NCBI GenBank assembly: GCA_944472155.2
Contig: OX235279.1
Location: 158,184,199-158,248,198, forward strand
Length of the DNA: 64,000 bases
Origin: Trichobilharzia szidati
Lineage: Eukaryota > Platyhelminthes > Trematoda > Strigeidida > Schistosomatidae
Reading direction: 5' to 3'
Part shown: in pieces, positions 34,911 through 46,679 of the stretch
How the letters are laid out: every line of letters starts with the position of its first letter
Numbering within the stretch: position 1 is the first letter of the stretch
Made by a program: the position numbers and the translations under genes
Notes under the pieces: generated by a model
The model's database searches: none
What the model was told of the DNA's origin: nothing
What the model saw: the letters and a program-made list of their open reading frames with translations, nothing else

Positions 34911-35550
34911 AAACATTGTGTAGGCACTAAGTGTTGACTTGCTATTTTTGCTGTGATTGAAGGAAAACATGTAAGCTGACAACAGATTCTCTAAGGTTTT
35001 CACAAGCCCTAGTCACTTTGTCTCCCCGATTCCAGAAAAGAATAAGTTCATATATTTTAATCCTTTGAAGTTTTTGTAGCGATTAGATTGATTATCCACA
35101 GGTAGGGTTGCTATTTTTACGCCCCACACTCCACCAGTGCTTACTTAAAACTACCTAAGATTGTCTCCGCATCAGTTAACTGCACAACCAGCTTTTCCCC
35201 TATATTCAATTTATGAATAGGATTGCCGGGTGAAGACCCGGTCAGAGAGGGAGTGGGGCTAATATGCTAATGGTGAACGGACATTCATTCCTATGACCCT
35301 GAGCATCGTTACCTGTGATGTGACTGCAGTGAGATAATGCCCATTTGGTCTCACACCTCAGCTAGTGGCTTTTGGACTAGCATAACTTAGAGGCCACTGG
35401 TAGGAATTTTTCCATGACTCAGATTTCTATTTTACAATGCCTTTACATTCATCATCGATAGCAGGAGACTATCTCAACCAAAAGGTGACTATCAAAGATA
35501 AATAGTCTCACAGTGAATAATGCCGATTTGCTTTTATTTAAACAACCTCA
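34910..35550. other. intron between two micro-exons
   Basis: No further exon or repeat could be defined. Confidence 0.35.
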
Positions 35551-35555
35551 CTTAC

Positions 35556-35591
35556 CACATCTATACATTCAGGTGTCAATGAATCACCATT
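35556..35591 (-). CDS. 36 nt micro-exon (NGDSLTPECIDV)
   Basis: Minus strand: acceptor GTTTTTATTTTGCAG (AG at 35593-35592), then 36 nt encoding NGDSLTPECIDV, then donor GTG|GTAAGTGAGG (GT at 35555-35554). Both splice sites are close to ideal, and the exon is phase 0 on both sides like the exons around it. Tiny symmetric exons are a known habit of schistosome genes. It would insert 12 residues between the exons ending at 39511 and starting at 34350 or 14415. Skipping it keeps the frame. Confidence 0.75.
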
Positions 35592-35740
35592 CTGCAAAAT
35601 AAAAACAACAGAGACATAAGGTTATATTATTAAAAAGTGAGTTTTCTATTGGAAGACTGAAGTGAATCACAACAAGTAATACCACAGATGGTTTATAGGG
35701 ATTTCACTGATTTGAAGTCATTTGAAGTATTCGTCTTTAG

Positions 35741-35960
35741 GAAACTGACTGGTCACAAGTTTGATCACGAGCCCATACCAGTTACAGAACCACCGGAAAA
35801 CCAGAGAGTAATTGACAGGTGTTTCGTCCCAGTCTGGAACTCTTTGCAGTACGCGCTCACTGGATTTCGAACACATGACCTTCCAGTTACAAGGCGAGCT
35901 CACAGACCATTAGACCATTTAGATCCAATCCAGTGGCCCATGAATTCCAACTCGAGACTT
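35741..35960 (-). repeat. family A repeat, hammerhead CTGATGA changed
   Basis: Minus strand keeps GGGACGAAACACCTGTC and the tRNA-like block (TCGAAATCC). CTGATGA reads CTGCAAA. 36000-36180 is a further, more decayed copy in the same orientation. Confidence 0.6.
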
Positions 35961-36289
35961 CAAGTAAGATGACTGATTGATTTCATAGACAACAAAACAG
36001 AGAAAACTAAAGAGTACTGAATGACTGTTTCCCCCACCTCTTCCTTCTTTTTGACTGTTCGACAGTGCCCACCCATCTTCTCTCTTCCAGAAGGATAGAA
36101 TCCACGACCTTCAGGCTACCAGGCAAACCCCCTCACTATTATTCAATTACTGGGAGGGAGACCTATGCCTCATGAATTCCAGAACATAATCACACTAGAA
36201 GAACGACTCTAGTATTTTTCTCCATCTAATTTAAATTCACTTATTCACGTTAGTTTGTTTTATTGCTTGATTTGGTTTGAAGTTTCTGT

Positions 36290-37280
36290 AACGATTTGAT
36301 TAGAAGTCACCTCTATCGCCTATCCAGGCAGTAACGTTTCAACTGTAGGCGGCACTGGTGAGGTAGATAAAGGCAGTCAAGATTCGAAAAGCAAGATATA
36401 CATTTATTACTCTGAAATCGCCATGGAAATCCACTGAGGCAAGCATGAAGAACACGGTTCAGATCTTCGACACTAATAATAATAACAGCACAAAAAGTCT
36501 ACACAGTTTAGAGAATTTTCAGCGAAATTAATTGCATAATATTTTCCTTTCAACCCGGATCGTCAAGTAAAATTGCACTCTAGAGTACCATCCTCTGACG
36601 CAATCCTGTTACACTTGAAGAATAAAATAATCCCTAATTGTATTCCTCTTCTGTCTTCAAGAAATGCACAGCAGTAGGTTGCAAGACAACTAAAAACGTG
36701 CATAAGTACAACTGACGACTCATGGATACAAGTGGATGCAGAATAGAAATTCATTTGGCACAGTGATTCAAGAAGGTCAGTTATGCATTGGGTCAGTAAT
36801 TGCCTCTCGATGCTGCAGATACTTGGCATGTCACTAAAAGCACTTCCGAAAGGCTACTGCAGATTTTCACCAACAGCTGCTCGTTACGGTCCATACCGAA
36901 GATCAGAAGGCTGGAAACAAATAGCCACAAGAAATTCTGGCAAAGAACCAGTAAGCCAAAGCGCTTTTTGTTCGATATACATGACTCAAGGAATGGAGAC
37001 ATATTGGATATATACTGTGAAGAACGGTGAGTGACGTAACACACCAGGTAGGCCTTCAGTTGAAAGGTGAAGGAGTTAGGAATGGGTCCGGGGGCGATAT
37101 GCATGAGATGATGTGAAGATTAGCAAATGAAAACTTAAAGGAACAGTGGGAAGGCAGTCGTGGAGCCAGTTGGGTTGAGTGAAACACACAGAGAGGGAGA
37201 GAACCAAGTGGAACAGAGATGTTCCCTCTTTTGAAGCCCTATGTTCCCCTAGGGACACAAAGCAGGCACAATAAGAATAA
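36290..37280 (+). mobile_element. RTE-like non-LTR fragment, C-terminal half
   Basis: Plus strand around 36836-36960 reads STSERLLQIFTNSCSLRSIP and WQRTSK, equivalent to the RTE stretch L-Q-x-F-I-N-x-C-L-R-x-I and E-L-W-x-R-T. The tail near 37230 ends TTTGAAGCCCTATGTTCCCC. It is interrupted by frameshifts and unrelated sequence around 36480-36800. Confidence 0.6.
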
Positions 37281-37299
37281 TAAACATGTCTTCGAAACA

Positions 37300-38180
37300 T
37301 GTTTATGAATAGAAGAAACGGGGAGGAATATAGATAAGACTGTCACAATCGATAGATAAAAGCCTGTAGGGAAGAAAAATAAGCAGATAATCAATCCACC
37401 TACTATCTTTTTCTCTTTCTTTCTAAGTATCTTTTTTAATAATTTATGAAGCGATAACAATAATAGTAATCAACAAATTCACGGTCATTTAAATTGGGCG
37501 GAAATTATTTCTTTTTAAAAACGGTGATTATGAGAATTAGGTCATTCGATCAAAGAAAAAATTCTTATAAAAAGAAAACTTTTCATTTACTATTTATTTT
37601 ACTCAAGTTCTATCATTATGTTATACTTCAGAGCTACTACCTGTAATCATAATGATGATGATGATGACGATGAGTAATCATCATGAAAAGGGATTAAAAA
37701 TGCTAAGGGAAGCACGCAGCGCGCGCGCGCGAGAGAGAGAGATAGGTAAAAATAGGTGTATTGCCTAAGGTTTATTCAGATAATCCGTCTTTTTTGTATT
37801 CCTCACTTCTTTTGCTCGTTTCATTTCAAATTTGTGGAAAAGATAAAAAGAGATTATTGAAAGAACAAGAAGGAAAAAAAGATGAGATTAATCTACACAC
37901 GCTTATTTGTTTTTCTGCGTATTAAGTGAAACTGTTAACTTATTGGACTGTTTTACATTTTTATTTATAGTAACATTTGATGATAAGCATAATCCGATTA
38001 CAAATAATTATAAATATATATATATATATGTCACGCATAGGTGCTTTGAAGTTTCTGTAGTGATTGAGTTAATTTTTCTGGGTACAATCTCTAGGTGCAA
38101 GCTGCCACACACAGTATAAGAAACGAGATTCTCATTTTTAATATTGATGTCAAGTTAGTTTTTCTGTATGGTTCACAAAC
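37300..38180. other. intron, no gene recognised
   Basis: AT-rich with (TA)n at 38014-38028. Apart from the GC/GA run nothing is definable. Confidence 0.4.
37719..37742. repeat. (GC)n(GA)n microsatellite
   Basis: Twelve bases of alternating GC run into alternating GA. Alternating GC in AT-rich DNA is a candidate Z-DNA site. Confidence 0.9.
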
Positions 38181-38189
38181 CTGACTATT

Positions 38190-38815
38190 ATTATTATTCC
38201 CGTGGGTTCCGAGTGGGACAACACATCTCCATTTTGTTCTATTCTCTGCCGTCTAATTCATATGGGTCCATGATTGTCCATAATCTCTCATCTCCTCCTC
38301 CAACTCACACGACCTCCTCCATGTCACCCTCACACCGACAACCCTCTCGTTGTTTCCCATTGGGTTGCCACTAAAGCGATGACCCGAAATGCCAGTGATG
38401 TCATTCGATGGCCACCTCAACGTATGCCTGATCCATCCTACACATTTGTTGGGCAATCGGCTCTTGATTAGTTTACTGCCAGTCAGAGTTTCTTGTTACT
38501 AATTATTTCTTATCGATCGGTCATTTGATATTCAGTATGGAGCCAGTGAAAGCAGCCGTTGATGAAAATCTGTGGTGGGCTGTTGGAGGTGCTTTTTGTG
38601 GTACGCTGGCCAATTTTTGGACCCGTATGGAAGAATTGACTGATTTCATATTTGTGCTGAAAATCCGAATCTTATTCTTTATGCTGAATGACAGCAGAAG
38701 ATTTGCAAACTCGTTTCAGGTTGATGATCGCGTATCTTGCCTTTCCGATTCTGGCTGGCTTCGACATCTTCATCCGTTCCGCTAGCTATGGTTGAAACTA
38801 TGCTTTCTAGATAAG
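38190..38815 (-). mobile_element. RTE-like reverse transcriptase, C-terminal part
   Basis: Minus strand: 38815-38700 gives ASGTDEDVEASQNRKGKI (G-T-D-E-D-V-E-A block). Then comes a frameshifted middle, and 38456-38253 gives VGWIRHTLRWPSNDITGISG, WRRSCELEEEMRDYGQSW, the diagnostic RTE C-terminus. The 3' end is at 38190 with a short ATT run. No Y-x-D-D remains. Confidence 0.8.
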
Positions 38816-38959
38816 TGAGGGAAGTGACCTCTTTCAGGTTTCTCCTGCTGATGGTGGTTAGTGCTGCTTAATGCTGCTGTTGGTTAGTCACAATTCTTAT
38901 GTATATATATATATATATATGTACATATTCAAGTTTTGGTTTTCAGGAAACCAATGAGT

Positions 38960-39170
38960 CAAAGGTTTGATCACGAACTGACACGAGTTAGATAACCACT
39001 GGAAAACCTGGGAGTACTTGACAGATGTTTCGTCCTCGTCCGGGGCTCTTCTTCAGTCCGCGCTCACTGGGTTTCAAACACAGGTCCATCCGATTATAAA
39101 GTGAACTCATAATCCAATCAACCACTTGGACCCGATCCAATGACCTATGACCACAATATATAGCATGACA
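38960..39170 (-). repeat. family A repeat with intact hammerhead core boxes
   Basis: Minus strand: CTGAAGA (fits CTGANGA), stem II GAGCCCC..GGAC region, GAGGACGAAACATCTGTC, AAGTACTCCCAGG. The core order and the GTC cleavage site are present. Stem III (CATCTG) is only partly palindromic. Confidence 0.65.
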
Positions 39171-39289
39171 GCCAAACAATGTCATCGGCGAACAACGAAT
39201 ACATATAAATATATATCGTTCCTTGTCGGCGATTAGAGTTCATAGGACACTGGATTCCGTCTCAACTGACTGGTCATTGAATTTTCCCC

Positions 39290-39430
39290 GTAACATGAAG
39301 GTCTCGGATTTCATCCTCCTGTAGAGTGATGGCTTTTTACCACTGTGAAAAGTCCAAAATCACGGCAGTTCAGTATTCCCCGGTCCTCCATTTTTGATTG
39401 TATAACTGATATCAGCCTGTGATATAACTT
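39290..39430 (+). repeat. family A repeat, degenerate
   Basis: GTAACATGAAGGTCTCGG, a changed ribozyme part, then CAGTTCAGTATTCCCCGG and ACTGATATCAGCCTGTGAT. It lies just downstream of the 39511 donor in the same gene, opposite strand. Confidence 0.5.
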
Positions 39431-39510
39431 AAAACATCGAACAAATCTGTACAAACCAGCTAACTTGAAAATCTACAAATTAATTCACAATATTAATGAC
39501 AATAACTAAC

Positions 39511-40077
39511 CTGTTTTACTCTCTCAATGATATTCACTAAAACGCGATTAATTTCACTGGATGCGTATTGATAAATATTCCTTGCATTTCTTTCATCTGA
39601 TAATTTATTTCGAACAGAAGCTATTGTATCATTTGTGTACGTTTTGATTGAATTCATCTCAGCTAGCTGGTTTGTTCTATCCACTATTAGAGGGTTATTT
39701 ATCTGGAAAAAGTCTCCTTCCTCTCTTCCTCCAGACTTCTCTTCTTCTTTTTCTTCTCCCCCTTCAGTTCCGACTACTACTACTGCCACTGAAGCGTTTT
39801 TCTTTTCCTCATCAACCACCAGTTGACAGGTTACTGTTGAATAGGCTTCAGCGATATCATATGATAAATTCGATTCACTATTGTCTTGCCTGTGCTGACA
39901 TGGAATGTCTATTGAAGATACTATTTTAGAGGTAGATGATAAGTGATCAACTGAAATATCGTTATCACATAAAGGTTTGCTTGTTACGTAATCTGCGCAG
40001 TACGCATACATATTGTTTTGACATTTAATATCTGATTTCAGCGGATCGATAAGAAATGTTGCAGACGAATCAGTTAT
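39511..40077 (-). CDS. internal exon of the coiled-coil, N/Q-rich gene (189 codons)
   Basis: Acceptor TTTTACTTCTACCCCTTATCAG (AG at 40079-40078) has an excellent pyrimidine tract and gives phase 0. The donor is CAG|GTTAGT (exon ends 39511), also phase 0. The product starts ITDSSATFLIDPLKSDIKC and contains a Glu/Gly-rich acidic run (EGGEEKEEEKSGGREEG). It ends in a probable helix, SSEINRVLVNIIERVKQ. The frame is also open upstream to 40227; an acceptor at 40173 (GACGTCAG) would give phase 1, so I prefer 40077. No recognised domain. Confidence 0.85.
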
Positions 40078-40229
40078 CTGATAAGGGGTAGAAGTAAAAC
40101 AGAGAAAAGCTGCTTCTTCAACAGAGTTTTCTTCATTCAATTGAAAAGATTGATTCCAAGTTTGACCATTAACTGACGTCACAGTTATAAAACCAAAATC
40201 AGGAAGTACATTGGACAACCGTTTCATTT

Positions 40230-41210
40230 TGGTTCAAAACCTTCGACCTGCTGATTTTGAGGCGAGTCAGACAAGTGTTCAGCCAATGGGGTGGCCAGCC
40301 CCCTGAATTCCTAATTACACTAATTCGCGATATACAGCTCCACAGCTAACTGATATTATCGGCGATTATATATCTTCATGCCCAATTTAGTGGACCCCAG
40401 TGGTCATGGTTCCACTAACTGAAACCCCAGGCACTTTATGCCGCAGTGAATCACGGTTGTATTTTGTACTTAAGAGCCTTAAATAGTGAGGGAATACGTG
40501 TTCAGTAAGTGCTCCACGTTTTTCCATGTTTAGTTGTCTAACTGTGATGTCAATTCGTGATTATGCATGAAATAAATCAACAAACACATTAAAAATCGTG
40601 AGTTTACAAGTGATGAAGTTAGTAACTGTATAACTACTACACAATGGAAGTTAGATGGAACACACCAGAAAAAGCTTAGATGGTAGATGGTTGGAAACAG
40701 GCAGTAGAAAGGCTTGAATCAAATTTTCTTACTTAAAATCACGTGTCATCGAGATGTAACCAAAACCTAGAAGGAATTGATATCTCCCGCGGACACTTAG
40801 CCTCTCTTTCAATAGCCAATGACATAAACAATAAGCTTATCAAGTCTCGGTTAACCCACTATAGGACTGTAGTGGATAAATTTGTAGTTTACGGAAGCGT
40901 AACCAAAATCATTTGACGAATCCATGTTTATCAGTACCGATGAGTTTGAAACCTAGATTCAAATATTCCTTCCGATTATTAGTCAGTTAGCTTGGCGACA
41001 AAATTTTAGGCTTCCAATAGGGGGAAATCCCCATTTAGCTATTTAGAAGACAAAAGGATTTGGCGAAGAAATAGTTACTCTTAAAATACGCCCTCATTTG
41101 TGACTCTAGTCTAATATATTTGGCAGTTTGTAGTGAAATACAGAAAAATCTACCCATCTATTGGCGATAATTTTGTCAACAATAAGTTGGGAGTATTAAC
41201 ATGTCAACGG
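40230..41210. other. intron, family A traces, no gene
   Basis: A diverged family A 3' half near 40470-40570 (TAGTTGTCTAACTGTGATGTC). Nothing else recognised. Confidence 0.4.
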
Positions 41211-41214
41211 ACTG

Positions 41215-41680
41215 ATAACTAACCTAGACCACTCCAGTTTAGCGTTTGATGAATAAGGATAAAATAACTAATCTGGCCTCCTTTGGGTATATCTACCAGC
41301 TTGACCTCTGCTGTAAAACGAGTTGCATTAGGCGTACAATTGGGTATGTTCATTGCCGGATTTATGAACATTATTCTGCATAACGGTCAATCAAAGGACA
41401 CACAAGGTCTGTTTTGCAGCTCTGCCTTAAAGCATCTTGTAGATGCTGAACATGAATTCGATGTTATAAAAGCTTTTAAAGTTATCTGTCGTGTTCCCAA
41501 GGCTAATCCTTAAATTCTTCGTCACATGTTCATCTCTTACATAGAGGCCTGAAACCGTAAAATCTCACGTTAAGAATCCTAACTTATTTGTATAGAAGCA
41601 GTTCGTTCAGGCAATTTTCCTACCTTGGTCATCAGTATCATAACTATCTTCAGTTACCGGAAACATATATATATATTCAG
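41215..41680 (+). mobile_element. retroelement C-terminal GIY-YIG-associated fragment
   Basis: Plus strand 41283-41511 is open: ALKHLVDAEHEFDVIKAFKV, ICRVPKANP, then a stop, and decayed sequence ending near LCIQ-like codons. The H-L-x-D-x-x-H and A-F-x-V-I-x-R stretch resembles the tail that follows the GIY-YIG domain in a schistosome retroelement family. It is broken at both ends. Confidence 0.5.
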
Positions 41681-41989
41681 AACAAAGTAGTTAGAGAGAA
41701 CAAGCATGGTTTCAATTGATTCTTCTTCGGGATCTACAATTATAAATCCATTAATTTAAACATACAACAGCCAACCAGTAAAGGCACATTAGAATCACAT
41801 CAGAAATTGTACTGTAGAGCAAGTATGCGGTGGGATGGAACAATAGTCAGTTATTTTTTTATTATCACTTAGTACATGCATAGTCAGTGAGAACACGAGA
41901 TAAAATGGGATTCGAACTGCATTGTCTGGTTGTTGTATATACTTCCTCGTCTTTGAGTAGTTCTTCACCTTTCTTGGTGTATTCTACTC

Positions 41990-42365
41990 TGTCCAATGCA
42001 CCTAATGACTGCGTAGTCAACCTATCAAAACAACCACTATCAAAAATGGAAAAACAACTACTACAAAAAGGATTAAACTACAACACTGGAGACGCTTCAA
42101 AAACTGATTTCTTCTCTGCCTTTGAATCATTACTCAAATCATAAAACTTGAACGAGGAAACACAGGAAGAGACACGACAAACAATCTTACCAATGGCCAA
42201 ACAGAAAAAACAACACACTCAACTCAACTCTCAAGAACTAAAGGCCGTGAAAAAGCTGAAAGATAGAAGGGACATCGTCATTCTACCAGCTGACAAAGGA
42301 AGAACAACAGTAGTCATGGACAGAGAAGAATACATCAAGAAAGCTGAAGAACTACTCATAGGCTC
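41990..42365 (+). mobile_element. Penelope-like element, N-terminal part of the polymerase
   Basis: Plus strand reads LSKMEKQLLQKGLNYNTGD, a stop at 42142, then LNSQELKAVKKLKDRRDIVI and LPADKGRTTVVMDREEYIKK. The L-P-A-D-K-G-x-x-x-V-V-M-D block precedes the reverse-transcriptase fingers in Penelope-like elements. It stops abruptly at about 42362, before any palm motif. Confidence 0.85.
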
Positions 42366-42439
42366 GAACTGCTGCGCATCGGTGCTCACTTCTATGTTGA
42401 AACCAGTCAGTCAGACAGATTTCACGGGTGATTGTAATC

Positions 42440-43430
42440 AATGATGTGAGAGGGTGACAATATGAACTGTACAGAAAAATAAACCAACAAATGGGGTAGA
42501 CAAGATGCAAGATCATGGATGACTAATAACCATAATACTGATGGTGAAGTAATAACGGTGATGTGTTGTAAACTTAAGAGTACTATTAAGTGAACGATTA
42601 TCAGGGAATAGTGAATTTAATGTCAGCATAACAACAAGTTAGATAAAAGCACTACGTAAATCTAAGTTAGTGGAAATCTTAAAAAAGTTCATGAAATCGT
42701 AGAAGGCTAGAGATGAATGCTTGTTCATGAAATAAAGGAAAAAGAAGAAGAAAACTTACGTTGGGAATTTAAAGGGCTGATGTTTATGAGGGATGTGTTG
42801 ACCCTATTGTAGGCCAAGACAAACACAGTGGTTGAACATACTTGTTCTGTATGCAAAGACCCGGTCTTCTGGTACTGATTGATACCGATTCAGTTACTGA
42901 CATAAGATGTAGTCAAGCTCCTATAGATGGATTATCTAAATACCTTATGCCTAAATTAATGGATTTATGACAGTAGAGCCTGAAGAAGAATCTACTGAAA
43001 ACAATTGTTTCCCCTAACTATTTTTGTCCTGAATATATGTAACTGATGAACCTGATGAAGAGAGAGAGTTATCGAAAAGGAATATTCTTTGCCTGAACTC
43101 CTTTTTATCCTGGAAAACGAGTTATCGCCTTTGTCATTCCTTTAATTTCCGAGTGAAACAGAGGGCTCCATGCCTGAAGCACTGAACTTTCAATAGCTGT
43201 ATTGTTGTCTGCACGAGGTGGGGTGGCTGTCAACCTCACGTTCAACCTTTCTTCATTCCAAGACCTACCGTCAGTTAGTAAAATAGATGTGGTTTTTAGG
43301 CAGTGCGTCAACGACCAGCAGTCAAACTCCAAACTTCTTGATTATGTAGCACGATGGTTAGAATGATGAACACATACGATAATTGGTGTCACTGTCAATA
43401 GTTCGAGTATACATAATTGGAAATGCATTG
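42440..43430. other. intron, no gene recognised
   Basis: A GTAAGT-like site at about 42763 (-) lacks a frame-compatible acceptor. No repeat unit defined. Confidence 0.4.
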
Positions 43431-43435
43431 CTTAC

Positions 43436-43795
43436 TTTTCTATAATTATTACAATTTCTTTCCAAAGGTACATTGAAACCTTCTAAAACTGATAGAGATT
43501 GACTAAATAATTCACTTGTCACTAAACAAATATCAGAATCTTTTACAATACATGGTACGCTTGTCCGCTGATCATCACCTTGTGCAGACATTTCATTAAA
43601 TTTCTCATCTTTCGTCATGTTTGAGATAGGCTGTATAACTGGCGAGGGCTTGTTCGCATTTAAAGAATTAGTTATCGCGTCCGCTTCACGTTCACTGTTA
43701 TTTGTGGTTAAATTTTTAGTAATTGAAATATTTGAACTGTGATTAGAATATTCTTTAACTAGTGAAAACAATTCATCAGATTTGTGTTCACTCGT
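43436..43795 (-). CDS. internal exon of the coiled-coil, N/Q-rich gene (120 codons)
   Basis: Acceptor GATTTATTTTGTAG (AG at 43797-43796), then ACG AGT GAA; donor AAA|GTAAGC with GT at 43435-43434. It is exactly 360 nt, phase 0 on both sides. The product begins TSEHKSDELFSLVKEYSN, is Ser/Asn-rich and polar, and ends LERNCNNYRK. Past the donor the frame runs on to a stop at 43358, which is intron read-through. No domain recognised. Confidence 0.88.
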
Positions 43796-43999
43796 CTACA
43801 AAATAAATCAGAGGAAGCTGATACAGCGAGTGGCGGAGTGTATATACATATATACTTGGTTACGTTTAATTTCAATGACAGTTTCATATCAGGAAAACAC
43901 ACCAGTTAAACTGAATCATTGAAAAACAAGTAGCGCTATATATCAGAATTCAATAAAATTAGAATTTATAGGTCATTGGATTCCAGGCGCAATTTCGCT

Positions 44000-44180
44000 G
44001 AATTGCCGACGAACTTCCCCTCCAAAACCTGAAAGTCCTGAGTAGTACGACCCTTCTTGGAGCTGTATGTGGGCACTGCTGATCAGTTGTAAACTAGGAT
44101 TATACAACTATCATGCGACTTTCCTTGATTTCGGTGGTTCTCTAATTGATGTTGTCAAGTTCATGACAGTAAATCTACGT
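44000..44180 (+). repeat. family A repeat, degenerate
   Basis: CCTGAAAGTCCTGAG, GGGCACTGCTGATCAGTTG and GGTGGTTCTCTAATTGATG keep the family layout; the ribozyme boxes are eroded. Confidence 0.45.
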
Positions 44181-45080
44181 TAAAGAAGAATACTCGGAAA
44201 ACACCGTTGACTGTTAAGTATGAATAGTGTGTGAAATTCTACAGCCATTCATAAAATTTTTATTTGTCTAAACTGATTTCCGTATTCTTGTTGGTTAGTT
44301 ACCTAGTCTATTTTGATATGGAGTTTGAGACGATGAGTGCCGGTAGAATTCCAGCCTGAGTTAGAACACTGTCCTACTCACTGGGAATCTGAAGTTACTT
44401 GTGAATCAAATAATGTAGGAAATAATAGTATGTATATATTTCAGAATATAATATTGAATATTTCAGCCTGTCATGTGGAAAGCCCAAGTTTGATTCCTTG
44501 TCATGGAGCCAGTTATACTCATCGACAACGAGGGAGGTCATAGTTTGATTCCCGGTGTTTTCTGGAATGACAGTGAAAGCATTTGAAACAGCAAACCATC
44601 CAAATGAAAAGCAGCACATCAATATCACAGTCATCCACCTGAGCGATAAAAATACTTGATGTCGTTTTTGACAATATCAGCTCCTAATCCACAGAGACTT
44701 CAACGATATCTGAATGTTACCATAGTGTTGTATTGATTTCATGATGGCTTGCAGTGCCGTTTGAAAATGTGAGTGCTGAATGGATTCTAGTTCCAGTAGG
44801 AACAGTATTACCCACTAACTCACTCATCCACGTACTGGATTTACGCAGTTACATTCAGTTGATGAGCACCGAATAGGATGAAATACCAATTCCACTGGTA
44901 ATCACTGCCAAACAAAATATCATCAAGTTATTTTTATGTTACAAAACGAGAGTACATTCCAGCATGCCCTTAAAAGGTACAATGGAAGCATGTGAGAAGT
45001 TCTATTCTAGAAAACTTGATCGAATTCCACCTCTTAACCAACCCCAACGTTGATTTTAAGATCATCTATGAGTTTCATTC
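44180..45080. other. intron, no gene recognised
   Basis: A SINE-like block near 44490-44570 (CGAGGGAGGTCATAGTTTGATTC region), otherwise nothing defined. Confidence 0.35.
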
Positions 45081-45088
45081 TAACTTAC

Positions 45089-45113
45089 CACTTTTTCCCA
45101 TTTCATAAACTTC
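45089..45113 (-). CDS. micro-exon candidate, 25 or 21 nt (tandem acceptor)
   Basis: Minus strand: a strong pyrimidine tract GATTTTCGCTCTCCTAG, a second AG four bases on (GAAG), then TTT ATG AAA TGG GAA AAA GTG and a consensus donor GTG|GTAAGTTAG (GT at 45088-45087). The second acceptor gives 21 nt (45109-45089) in phase 0, FMKWEKV, which fits between the flanking phase-0 exons. The first acceptor gives 25 nt and would shift the frame, ending the protein early. Two excellent splice sites this close are unlikely by chance. Confidence 0.5.
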
Positions 45114-45489
45114 CTAGGAGAGCGAAAATCTTGGCTATTCATGATAACAAGCCAGATATTTGTGTATAAAAAAAGTATGTACAGTCCTTATTTATACCTT
45201 AGTCGTAGAGCAGTAAACAATTATTTATTTTTCATTTTGTTTATTTAATCTAGATACCTTTCCCTCTGTTATGAAGATTGTTATTATCTTTGTTTTCACT
45301 TTGAACAGTTTCCGGCATTGTTTCACTTCCCCTTTCGCCTCCCGGTTATTATTTCAATCCATTATATATTTTCTGATGTTAAACTCTATCTAATCAAAAT
45401 TCTCAAGGCGTTAAGTAGTTTTTATTTACCTTCTACACCTTTCCACGACCTTCTGGTTACGCTATTTGGTGAATAGGCGGAACTTGGAA

Positions 45490-45660
45490 TTCATGGACTA
45501 TTGGGTCGGGTCCAAGGGATTTAAAGGTCTATGAGCTCGCCGTGCAACCGTAAAGTTTTGAGCCTAAACTCCGGTGAGTGAGTACTGCTGAACAGTACCG
45601 GAATGGAACGAAGCAGCAGTCCAGTTTTCCCAGGCTTTCAAAATGTTCCCTGCAAATCAA
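45490..45660 (+). repeat. family A repeat with altered hammerhead
   Basis: TGAGCTCGCCGTGCAACCG, CTGCTGAACAGTACCGG, GGAACGAAGCAGCAGTCC, AGTTTTCCCAGGC. GAAA is changed to GAAG; the stem III palindrome GCAGC is partly kept. Confidence 0.55.
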
Positions 45661-45834
45661 CACTTCAGTAATCACATCCCCAGTTTAAATTTCCTGAGGA
45701 GATATAGTTTGTTGAAAAGTCATTCATACATACGATTGTACAGCTGGATAATAAATTCGTTGATAAGACTCTATTCGGTGAATATCATGTTATAATAGAA
45801 ATAAAAGACACTCAGTGTTAGTGTATTCACTTAC

Positions 45835-46191
45835 CATTTCATTTGTATTATTACTGTTTGTTTTTCCACTATTAGATAGATTCTGTTTACCAGAGTTCGG
45901 TCTACTTTCAACAGATAAACTTTTATCTCCGTCTCCATCATCATCGGTATCAACACCACCATGACCCCTGCTACTGTCACCATTATTTACGACACTCCCA
46001 TCAGTAATCCTGTTTGACGCGTGCTTCTCATTTAATTTACTTGTTAAGGATTGTGCTGAGGATTTCTCTATCATCTTGTGTCTTCCATTTTCACCATCTC
46101 TGTCCTTGTAGTCAGTGTTATTAGCCTTTGTCTTCGTCCTGCATTTTTTTGAAGGCATCATTGCTTGCTTTGTTAACTGATTACGCAATGT
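45835..46191 (-). CDS. internal exon of the coiled-coil, N/Q-rich gene (119 codons)
   Basis: Acceptor GGCTTTCGGATTTAG (AG at 46193-46192), then ACA TTG CGT; donor ATG|GTAAGTG with GT at 45834-45833. It is exactly 357 nt, phase 0 on both sides. It starts TLRNQLTKQ, which continues the heptads of the upstream exon (58601-58723). It then becomes basic (PSKKCRTKTK), acidic (DTDDDGDGD) and Asn/Ser-rich, ending NNTNEM. The basic cluster may be a nuclear signal, but that is speculative. No catalytic domain is seen. Confidence 0.88.
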
Positions 46192-46199
46192 CTAAATCC

Positions 46200-46660
46200 G
46201 AAAGCCGCCAACCATCAAAATAAACATTATTAAAAACAAAAAAGTAAAGTAATGCAGATGAGTATGATAAAAAAACATACGTAAGATTTAATTATTCTTT
46301 TATGCACTGACTGATAAAACGAATTTATTCATGCCTAAAAATAGAATAATTCGCAAGATAAATTTCAAACTGATAACCAGTTATTTGTTGTTTTTTTCAG
46401 TGTGCACGGTGGGGTTGCTAACCTCATGTCTACCCACTCAACCGCCCTCACAAACTTTTCACTTAACTCGGCTTGCTACCGGGTAAGCAAGGTTAGCAGA
46501 AGTGCATTAGTGACCGAGAATCGAGCTCAGAACCCGTGTGTGTGTATGTGTGGCCGAAAGGTCACTATGCAAACAGTAGGATTTGAAATTATCTGATGTA
46601 GCAACAGGCTACTTACTGCAGACTTTCATCAGTACCTCTTCCTTTCAAGTAGTTCGGTGA
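46200..46660. other. intron, repeat debris
   Basis: 46390-46610 resembles the flank of the second non-LTR family; no exon seen. Confidence 0.35.
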
Positions 46661-46679
46661 GTGGTGACTAGCAGTGGAA

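Noticed and set aside
41602..41650. Minus-strand micro-exon reading DSYDTDDQ before a GTAGGA donor
   Set aside because: The plus strand here is the tail of a retroelement fragment (41215-41680), which explains the sequence better.
42764..42807. 44 nt minus-strand exon with an AAC|GTAAGTTTT donor
   Set aside because: Length not a multiple of three while both neighbours are phase 0; no partner exon restores the frame.
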